48,968 nt of DNA, taken from contig NZ_ANOH01000152.1 in NCBI RefSeq assembly GCF_000346505.1, forward strand, positions 1 to 48,968. The letters run 5' to 3'. This DNA is from Aporhodopirellula sallentina SM41. Its GTDB lineage: Bacteria; Planctomycetota; Planctomycetia; Pirellulales; Pirellulaceae. Position 1 is the first letter of the stretch. Each line of letters starts with the position of its first letter. Position numbers and translations under genes: made by a program. The notes beneath the pieces were generated by a model. The model searched no databases, was not told the origin of the DNA, and was given only the letters and a program-made list of their open reading frames with translations. This document shows, piece by piece, positions 42,962-48,968 of the stretch.

Positions 42962-45796
42962 TCAGTCCAGACGAATCGGAACTTCGACGGATTGATAAAC
43001 TGGACGATCGAGCATGTCTTCTGGAGGATCGTAGCCCGCATCCACGGCCATTTGCATCGTCTCTCGGCAAAAATCGCAACGCTCCTTGGTTGCCAAACCA
43101 CTGATTGGTGTTTGCTCATTGGTTGCCAAACCATTGACTGTCGTTTGTTCGTGTTGCGTTTTCTCGGCCATCACGCGGACCTCTTCGGCTACTCCCGCGA
43201 GCCGTTCGCCGTCCCCTTTCCACAACTCACGCCGGCGTTTCGCGGTATCGAACGCTTCGGCGTCGCGGCCGACCGATCGAAGCAACCTAGCGTAGTTGAA
43301 GTAATGTTTGCTGAGATACTCTCGGTACTGGGGAACCTCCGGTGTCGATTGATAAGCACGTGTTTGATGCTTGACCGCCATGCGATAGGATTCGATCGCG
43401 TCATCAATTTCGTCGAGTCTCTCCTGAGCAAACCCTCGGTTGTTGTAGACGCCACCGAGCGTGCTCTGCAGATCAGCGTCGTTGACGAACAGCTCGGCAA
43501 GAGGAATCTGGTGCGCCAGCGATTGATCAAACGCCTCCCGCGCTTCCTCATATCTTTTGTGCGCTGCGAGCGCTAAACCATAGTTGTTATGAGTCACCGC
43601 GATATCGCGTTGATAGTTAAGTTGGTTTGGCCAACGTTCGATTAACTGCGACTGAAGATCGATCGCTTGCTGATACGAATGGATTGCCGAGTCCACGTCG
43701 CCGGCCGCCACTTGCGCCGCGCCGAGACTATTCAACGTCAACGCCACGCGGCTCGCCGTTTTTGGATTACCCGACTGGGCATTGAGTTCATCCATTTGAT
43801 TTCGAAGCGCGGTGCGAGCATACTCGACGGCGCGTCCCGGATCACGATTCGCCAATAAACCAGAGAGGTTCTGATAAGTCGACGCCAATTGCTGCGCGAC
43901 ATCTCCGGTTCGCTTCGCATCTGCGATCGATTCGGACAACTCGATACTGCGTTGGTAGGCATCCTCCGCATCATCGAAATTGCCGGTCTTGCTCAGCAGC
44001 AATCCAAGGTTATTGAGCGACAACGCCAAGCCCGCTTTCGCATCTGCATCACCCGGCCGCTCTCGGACTAAATCCTCCTGTCGAGCAATCGCCGATCGGT
44101 ACCAACGGAACGCCGACTCATACTGGCCGGCTTGATCTAACGCCAACGCCAAGTTGTTTTCTCCTGTCGCCAACTCCTGCAATCGGTTCGCGTCAAACGG
44201 TTGCGCGTCGGCTCTCTTTGCGAACAACTCTCGCGACATTTCGAGAGACTCAATTGCTTCCTCGACCGCCCCCACTTCGCTCTGGATCGAACCGATCTTT
44301 CCATAGGTGACTGCGAGATCGTGCATCAACTTGGGATCGTCATCCGCTCGGGCGGCAAAGTCTTGATAGTATGCAAGCGTTTCTTGCAACAACTGACGTC
44401 GAACCGACTCCGCGCCAGGAACATCGGCAAGCTTCTCGGCCACTTGGGCCCCTAACCGATCAACCTGGGCCCGCGACGCCATCTCGCTTTTTGCCAACCG
44501 GTCCGCGTTCTCGTCGGATTCCCGTTTCGCCGCCGTGATCATCGCGATGCTGATCGACAGCCCTAACAACGCAACAAGCACGAGCCCTGCCGTGGCAGTC
44601 ACGATTGCACGATGACGGGCCGCCCAGTGAGTCACGCGGTCGAACAGCGTTGGAGGACGGGCGAGGGTCGGTTCTCCCGCGATGACTCGCCGCAAGTCGC
44701 TCGCTAGATCCGCCGCAGTGTCGTAACGCCCGTCCCGCGACTTCGCCATCGCTTTGGCGACCACGGTCTCCAAATCGGCCGGCACATCCGGACGAATCGA
44801 ACGCAGATGAGGTGCGTTGCGTTCGTCAATATGCCGCAGAACCGCGGGAGCATCCCCTCCGTCAAACGCCGGTTGCAAACACAACATTTCATACAGAGTG
44901 GCACCGAGGGAATACACATCCGTTCGCCCGTCGACAATCGCGGAATCGCCGCGAGCCTGCTCCGGACTCATGTACCGCATCGTCCCGACGACGTCACCCG
45001 TTTTGGTCAGTGTCGCTTCGGTTTGACAACGGGCCAAACCAAAGTCAGTGACCCACACTTTTCCATTGCGATCGATCATCACATTGGAAGGTTTGATATC
45101 ACGATGAATCACGCCAAATTGATGCGCCGTATCGAGCGCCTCGGCAATCTGGATTCCGATAGAAACCACGGACTCAATCGACGGTTTTTCGCCCTCCTCA
45201 ATTTGCTTCGCAATCACCTCATCAAAAGACTGCCCGTCGATAAACTGCATCGCGTAGTAATGCACACCCCGCACCGAACCGACCGTGTACACAGGCACGA
45301 TGTTCGGGTGATGAAGCTGAGCCGCAGCATGCGCTTCGTTGTTGAAACGTGCGATCTGTCGCGAGTCCAACACCGCGGCAAAGGGCAACAATTTAATCGC
45401 AACGATCCGATCGAGCGACAATTGCTTTGCGCGATAGACGACCCCCATTCCCCCGCGACCGATCTCCTCGAGCAAACGAAAATCACCGAGCAACTTCTCG
45501 GACGATTCCGCCGACTCACTATCCGTGTCCCCTTCCGCAACGTCATCCTGCGGAACGAACCCGGCCGCAATGTGATGCAGATCCTCCAACCCGGTAATGT
45601 AGGAACGCAGCGGTTCGATGAGTTCGCGATCGTCCGCCGCGAGCTGCTCCACCGACGGCGGCACGCCTTTTTCTAAAGCGATCAAATACTGATCGAGCAA
45701 CGCCGTGAGCCGTAGCTTCTGATGGTAAGTCAGCTTCCGGGTGGTTTCCGACTCGATGCTGAAATCAGAAAACGACGACGATTCGATACCGCTCAC
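42962..45796 (-). CDS. Transmembrane Ser/Thr protein kinase with TPR repeats
   Basis: This 944-residue receptor-type kinase is probably cytoplasmic at its N-terminus. The kinase domain (about 105-390) has the glycine loop GRGGMGVVY (113-121), VAIK with Lys135, HRDIKPSNV (231-239) and DFGLA (251-255), so it should be active. A helix at about 399-425 (TAGLVLVALLGLSISIAMITA) crosses the membrane, after which come a coiled coil and about eight TPR units to residue 870. The C-terminus has an 11-residue duplication (GLATNEQT/GLATKERC) and CDFCRETM, a CxxC pair. An N-terminal helical region (about 20-80) is typical of planctomycete kinases linked to ECF factors. It overlaps the sigma gene by 4 bases. 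Confidence 0.93.
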   Translation of the reverse strand: MSGIESSSFSDFSIESETTRKLTYHQKLRLTALLDQYLIALEKGVPPSVEQLAADDRELIEPLRSYITGLEDLHHIAAGFVPQDDVAEGDTDSESAESSEKLLGDFRLLEEIGRGGMGVVYRAKQLSLDRIVAIKLLPFAAVLDSRQIARFNNEAHAAAQLHHPNIVPVYTVGSVRGVHYYAMQFIDGQSFDEVIAKQIEEGEKPSIESVVSIGIQIAEALDTAHQFGVIHRDIKPSNVMIDRNGKVWVTDFGLARCQTEATLTKTGDVVGTMRYMSPEQARGDSAIVDGRTDVYSLGATLYEMLCLQPAFDGGDAPAVLRHIDERNAPHLRSIRPDVPADLETVVAKAMAKSRDGRYDTAADLASDLRRVIAGEPTLARPPTLFDRVTHWAARHRAIVTATAGLVLVALLGLSISIAMITAAKRESDENADRLAKSEMASRAQVDRLGAQVAEKLADVPGAESVRRQLLQETLAYYQDFAARADDDPKLMHDLAVTYGKIGSIQSEVGAVEEAIESLEMSRELFAKRADAQPFDANRLQELATGENNLALALDQAGQYESAFRWYRSAIARQEDLVRERPGDADAKAGLALSLNNLGLLLSKTGNFDDAEDAYQRSIELSESIADAKRTGDVAQQLASTYQNLSGLLANRDPGRAVEYARTALRNQMDELNAQSGNPKTASRVALTLNSLGAAQVAAGDVDSAIHSYQQAIDLQSQLIERWPNQLNYQRDIAVTHNNYGLALAAHKRYEEAREAFDQSLAHQIPLAELFVNDADLQSTLGGVYNNRGFAQERLDEIDDAIESYRMAVKHQTRAYQSTPEVPQYREYLSKHYFNYARLLRSVGRDAEAFDTAKRRRELWKGDGERLAGVAEEVRVMAEKTQHEQTTVNGLATNEQTPISGLATKERCDFCRETMQMAVDAGYDPPEDMLDRPVYQSVEVPIRLD
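43086..43151 (-). repeat. 33-bp tandem duplication in the kinase C-terminus
   Basis: Two 33-bp units (43086-43118 and 43119-43151) share the first 15 bases exactly (TTGGTTGCCAAACCA) and most of the rest. They encode two 11-residue copies (…NGLATNEQT… / …SGLATKERC…) in the kinase C-terminal region, so the duplication keeps frame. Confidence 0.8.
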
Positions 45797-46434
45797 GTAT
45801 TGGCCTCAAAAGAGGCTTTGAATTTGTCCATTGCTCGCAACCACAACATCCGCACCGATCCAGGTTTTCGATCGAGGCGATCTGCGATCTCATCAAAAGA
45901 TAAACCTTGCAAGTTTCGAAGCACGATCACGTCTCGGTATTGCGGTCGGAGTTTCGCGAGCTGATCAGCCAACTCCACCGCACGCTCTCGGCGACGCATC
46001 GGTTCACTCGGCGACGGCCCGCGATCCGCCAACATGTTCGCGAAGTTAGCGGCACTGTTGTCGAGCGTTTGGCTGACGTGCTCGATCGATATCTCACGAC
46101 GCATGTCTCGCTTCTGAGCATTGAAGTGCACGTCGATCGCCGTCCGAAGGCAATTCACCAAGATCTGCCGCAACCAGGCCAAGAACTCCTGTTCGGTCCC
46201 GCCACGAAAAGCCTCAAAATCACGGTGAGCCCCCAGCATCGTTTCCTGCACCAAATCCGACGGATTCATCCGCCGTCGCAGTCGACCGTCCAATTGGGTG
46301 GTCGCTAAGACGGTCAAGTAGTTGCGGTACAACTGCAACAATTCACCGAGCGACTCGGCGCCTTCGTCGCGGGCTTTCTCCAGCAAAACCTGAACGGGCG
46401 ATTCAGCCTCGTCCGGCGTCTCGGCACTATTCAT
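45793..46434 (-). CDS. ECF-type sigma-70 factor (kinase-linked)
   Basis: I chose the ATG at 46434 (213 residues). The frame continues to 46626, but that part lies on 16-bp tandem repeats, which do not preserve a reading frame and so argue against coding. Region 2 (about 40-105) reads LLQLYRNYLTVLATTQLDGRL, then NPSDLVQETMLGAHRDFEAF and FLAWLRQILVNCL. Region 4 (about 150-205) reads QLAKLRPQYRDVIVLRNLQGLSFDEIADRLDRKPGSVRMLW. This is the planctomycete ECF type that pairs with Ser/Thr kinases, where kinase signalling replaces an anti-sigma factor. The stop overlaps the kinase start by 4 bases (ATGA). ATGs at 46467 or upstream are possible. Confidence 0.9.
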   Translation of the reverse strand: MNSAETPDEAESPVQVLLEKARDEGAESLGELLQLYRNYLTVLATTQLDGRLRRRMNPSDLVQETMLGAHRDFEAFRGGTEQEFLAWLRQILVNCLRTAIDVHFNAQKRDMRREISIEHVSQTLDNSAANFANMLADRGPSPSEPMRRRERAVELADQLAKLRPQYRDVIVLRNLQGLSFDEIADRLDRKPGSVRMLWLRAMDKFKASFEANT

Positions 46435-46450
46435 AACGGCGTTCGATCCA

Positions 46451-46514
46451 TCTCTTGTACGGGCCATCTCTTGTACGGGCCATCTTCTATACGGGCCATC
46501 ATTCAAACGGGCCG
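46451..46514. repeat. Four 16-bp tandem repeats upstream of the ECF gene
   Basis: Units of TCTCTTGTACGGGCCA (46451-46466, 46467-46482), TCTTCTATACGGGCCA (46483-46498) and TCATTCAAACGGGCCG (46499-46514) follow without gaps. They lie 17 to 80 bp upstream of the sigma start, where promoter or leader sequence is expected, and their period is not a multiple of three. Confidence 0.8.
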
Positions 46515-46596
46515 TCTCTCCCACAGGGTTCCGCGAACCAATCGCGGCGCACATCGCCCCAATCTCGGCGTACATCGGCGTCCAATGCGGTCCGAC

Positions 46597-46633
46597 CGGC
46601 GGACTGGCCATCGGCGGACTGGCCATCGGCGGA
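46597..46633. repeat. Two and a half 15-bp tandem repeats
   Basis: CGGCGGACTGGCCAT occurs at 46597-46611 and 46612-46626, and CGGCGGA at 46627-46633. The core GGCCAT recurs in the 16-bp array 80 bp away, so the two arrays may share an origin. Function is unknown. Confidence 0.7.
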
Positions 46634-46814
46634 GGATCGGCTCCAACTCAGTGTCGCCACTCCCACCGGGACCGACAAGCTACCACTCTAACCCTCGATC
46701 GCACCATGAGTTCCGCGGCGCAGTAGATACGTGAGCAACCCGAATGGCCTTTGGCAACACCCGAAACTCAGCGGCCGCCTGCAGAAATGTGAGTTTCGCC
46801 AGCAAAATCGTTGT

Positions 46815-47831
46815 CTATTCGCCTTGAATCGACTCACGTCGACCGGTGCGTTCCACCCATTGGTAGGCTCGTTTGGAATTCAACGAAGCAAAATTCCGTG
46901 TCGCTTCTTTCCCGCGTTCGGCCGCGTACTCGAAGACGATTCGCTGCAAAGACTCGTAGTCAGCCGCTCGTTCGGAAACCGGCCAATTGCTGGCATAGAT
47001 CACTCTGTCGTCACCAAACGCATCCCAAACGACGTCCAAGTATGGCCGGTAGAAGCCGAGATCGTCGGGTGCCTTTGCGCCGCTTTCTCGGTCCGCGTTT
47101 TCGACCAAAGCTGAGATTTTGCAGAAGACATTTGGGTACCTCGCCGCCGAACGAATGCTTTCCGCCCAATCTTCCGGTGGTGACGAGGAGGAGACCTTCA
47201 CGTTGCCGATGTGGTTGATCACCATTCTCAACCGAGGAATCTTCTCAGCGGCCTTCGCCACCACTGCCGGCGTTCCCGAGCCTCCGTTGACATCGAGCGT
47301 CAGCCCTTTGTCAGCGAGCAGATGCAAGTCCTTCAAGGCAGCTTCATCTTCTCGACTTGCTCGCAGCAGTTCATCGAGCCTGCTGCTTCGCATTCGGATG
47401 CCTCGAAACAATGAGTTCGCAGCAAATCGATTCAGTTGCCTAGGGAACTCGGTTGATCCGACCGGCAATCGTCCAATGATTCCTACGATGAAGGGATCTT
47501 CGGCGGCCAATCCCAACAACCACGCATTGTCTTCCACACGCGAACTCGCCTCGACAATCACCGTTCCGGACACAGGGCGATATTGCTTCAGCGCACGAAA
47601 GTGGCCAGGCAACACAGTCCGGTACAGCGAAGAATCTTTCGGCGGCCAAGGCACACCTTCGGGCCGACTCGGATCGTAGAAGTGCGTGTGGCAATCGATG
47701 ATGTCGAGGTGATCTATCCGAGCCGGCGGGTCGTCCCCTCGCACGGAATGATGCCCACATGTTGCCCCCAACCCCAAACCGATTGCGATTCCCGCCAAGA
47801 TCCAAATTCGACGCTGAGGCATCCACATCAT
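46815..47831 (-). CDS. Secreted amidohydrolase (amidohydro_2, COG3618-like)
   Basis: This 338-residue TIM-barrel metal hydrolase has a signal peptide ([17 protein letters not shown]). The first metal motif is DCHTHFYD (His48, His50), followed by a conserved VIVEAS strand and [11 protein letters not shown]. Further along lie GIRMR, then VINHIGN (a later metal or catalytic His) and a final YASNWPVS, where the Asp of the usual S-D-W-P signature is Asn. That substitution could affect metal binding or catalysis. Such enzymes hydrolyse lactones or amidated sugars; the substrate is unknown. Its start overlaps the stop of the WD40 gene by 4 bases (ATGA), so the two form an operon with the WD40 gene first. 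Confidence 0.88.
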   Translation of the reverse strand: MMWMPQRRIWILAGIAIGLGLGATCGHHSVRGDDPPARIDHLDIIDCHTHFYDPSRPEGVPWPPKDSSLYRTVLPGHFRALKQYRPVSGTVIVEASSRVEDNAWLLGLAAEDPFIVGIIGRLPVGSTEFPRQLNRFAANSLFRGIRMRSSRLDELLRASREDEAALKDLHLLADKGLTLDVNGGSGTPAVVAKAAEKIPRLRMVINHIGNVKVSSSSPPEDWAESIRSAARYPNVFCKISALVENADRESGAKAPDDLGFYRPYLDVVWDAFGDDRVIYASNWPVSERAADYESLQRIVFEYAAERGKEATRNFASLNSKRAYQWVERTGRRESIQGE

Positions 47832-48968
47832 TTCGTTTTGATCGCATGAGAATGAAGCCGACCGGCTGAATCCCCTGTGATCGCGGTGGCACCGTTGAAG
47901 GTCAACACCGATTGTAGCGGAAGATTTTTGATGTTGTTGTTCTCGCTATCGCTCGGGAGAGTGAAGACGTTGACTTCCTCTGCATCGCTCGACCACACGC
48001 GTACTTTCTGATCTCGGCCGCAACTGACTAACTCGCCGCTCGGACCAAACCGCAGGTCCAGCACTCCGTTGGGGATTTCACCATATACGCCGCTCGGACG
48101 TTTCGGTTGGTGTGCTTTCGCTTTCGTATACAGCGGCCAACCTTTCGCCACGTCCCACCACACGATCAATCCGTCCTCGCCACTGGACGCCAACACACGA
48201 GAATCCGATCGCCACTCGAGCGCCGTGACCGACGCCTTGTGTTCCGCCAACGGGCGAATGACGCCTCCGTTTTCGGCGTCCCACAGATGAATGTTACCGA
48301 CACGATCGGCTGTTGCGAGATGTTTTCCATCGGGGCTGAACGCCACCGCAGTCACCCAGTCGGTGTGTTTGACCAACCGATAAAGCAACTCGCCGGTCTC
48401 AGTAGAAAACACTTTGATCATCCGGCCCGAACCGCCGATCGCAACACGTCGTTCGTCAGGCGAGAGATCCGCGGCAATAATCGCATCGGCCTCGTCGCCC
48501 ATCTTGGCCAAACGCTCGCCGGTTTTCACGTCAAACAACACCGCGACCCCATTCTGCACGGGACGCCCTCCGGCGACCATCAACAGTCGCCCCGATCGGC
48601 TGAAACGCAGCACGTGCGGTTCGCCTTCGGGGAACGCCACCGCTCCAATGGTTTCCTGTGATTGTGTGTTCACAAACTCAACGCGTTCATACGAACCGAC
48701 CGCCAACAGAGGTGCCCGCGGGCTCGACGCCATCGCAATCACGGGGAACGCACGAAGAGTACGCGCGGGTTTCAAAGGCGACAAGGCTTCGGGCATCGCC
48801 GGCGGCGTGTCGTCGAAATCAGTCATCGACGTCGGGGTGAACGCCACGCCCTGCTTCTTCTCGACCTTGCTCCCAGCATTTTGTCGCAACCCGGAGTCAA
48901 TCCAGGCGCGAATCAACGCGACCTGTTCTTTGGGAAGAGGATCATTTTCCGGAGGCATTCGCTCTGCC
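47828..48968 (-). CDS. WD40 protein with planctomycete cytochrome-c-type region (N-terminus cut by window edge)
   Basis: The frame is open through the right edge (the ATG at 48958 is internal, with A-E-R before it), so the start lies outside. The first visible part, [24 protein letters not shown], is the end of a planctomycete cytochrome-c-like (PSCyt1) domain, whose haem motif would lie outside the window. A linker and then a WD40 propeller follow, with seven or so blades (for example [23 protein letters not shown] and [23 protein letters not shown]). Proteins of this kind are secreted or membrane-bound and common in planctomycetes, often near DUF1549/DUF1553 genes. The visible 380 residues end at 47828, overlapping the amidohydrolase start. 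Confidence 0.88.
   Translation of the reverse strand, partial: AERMPPENDPLPKEQVALIRAWIDSGLRQNAGSKVEKKQGVAFTPTSMTDFDDTPPAMPEALSPLKPARTLRAFPVIAMASSPRAPLLAVGSYERVEFVNTQSQETIGAVAFPEGEPHVLRFSRSGRLLMVAGGRPVQNGVAVLFDVKTGERLAKMGDEADAIIAADLSPDERRVAIGGSGRMIKVFSTETGELLYRLVKHTDWVTAVAFSPDGKHLATADRVGNIHLWDAENGGVIRPLAEHKASVTALEWRSDSRVLASSGEDGLIVWWDVAKGWPLYTKAKAHQPKRPSGVYGEIPNGVLDLRFGPSGELVSCGRDQKVRVWSSDAEEVNVFTLPSDSENNNIKNLPLQSVLTFNGATAITGDSAGRLHSHAIKTK

Noticed and set aside
44807-45676. 289-codon plus-strand frame
   Set aside because: Antisense shadow of the kinase domain.
46435-46626. N-terminal extension of the sigma factor (MASPPMASPP start)
   Set aside because: It is encoded by 15- and 16-bp tandem repeats; a 16-bp period does not keep frame, so coding is unlikely.
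1-48968. tRNA, rRNA, riboswitch, prophage or transposase
   Set aside because: None recognised on either strand; a covariance-model scan would be needed to exclude small RNAs.

Overview
The window looks like chromosomal DNA from a planctomycete, most like the Rhodopirellula/Pirellulaceae group. The evidence is the family content: DUF1559-era planctomycete surface proteins with an N-terminal LExR-x-LL motif, a BBP7-type outer-membrane protein, an SHD1-domain protein, a planctomycete cytochrome-c-type/WD40 protein, a DUF3500 gene, and an ECF sigma factor overlapping a Ser/Thr kinase with TPR repeats. Base composition is moderately GC-rich and similar throughout. I saw no rRNA, tRNA, CRISPR array, transposase or phage gene.

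Left part (1-11.1 kb, all minus strand): six genes, most of them overlapping or closely spaced, read as one operon. In transcription order they are a TPR protein with a zinc-protease HEFCH motif, a DUF4159 protein, a MoxR AAA+ ATPase, a DUF58 protein, a BatA/VWA membrane protein, and a very large membrane-anchored coiled-coil protein that runs off the left edge. That last gene has no stop inside the window and is easy to miss.

11.5-18.7 kb: mostly single genes. They are a secreted SHD1 protein, a secreted Asp/Tyr-rich protein with two copies of a C-terminal domain and a strong intrinsic terminator, a baeRF-like (eRF1-related) protein, a CHAD protein, a small coiled-coil lipoprotein and an alpha/beta hydrolase with an Asp nucleophile. 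18.8-24.6 kb: a tetR gene divergent from an RND efflux pair (adaptor and permease, ATGA overlap), with two similar 19-bp half-palindromic boxes at the tetR start. A glycosyltransferase converges on the permease.

25.9-29.8 kb: an intergenic block of nested inverted repeats bounded by 14-bp inverted ends, a DUF3500 gene split by a one-base frameshift in an A run, a 0.74-kb gap, and a BBP7 porin-like gene.

29.9-38.1 kb: three neighbouring surface-protein genes, each with the LExR motif and a cohesin-like domain. The largest (1892 codons) also has a split dockerin-like pair and 15 cadherin-type repeats of about 100 residues. Together they look like a candidate non-cellulosomal cohesin/dockerin surface assembly. 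Next come csrA, a membrane protein and an AraC regulator.

41.4-46.4 kb (minus): a three-gene operon of ECF sigma factor, receptor-like Ser/Thr kinase with TPRs, and a fourth LExR protein with a C-terminal membrane helix. It suggests a membrane signalling unit. The right edge holds an amidohydrolase overlapping a WD40/cytochrome-c-type protein cut by the window end.
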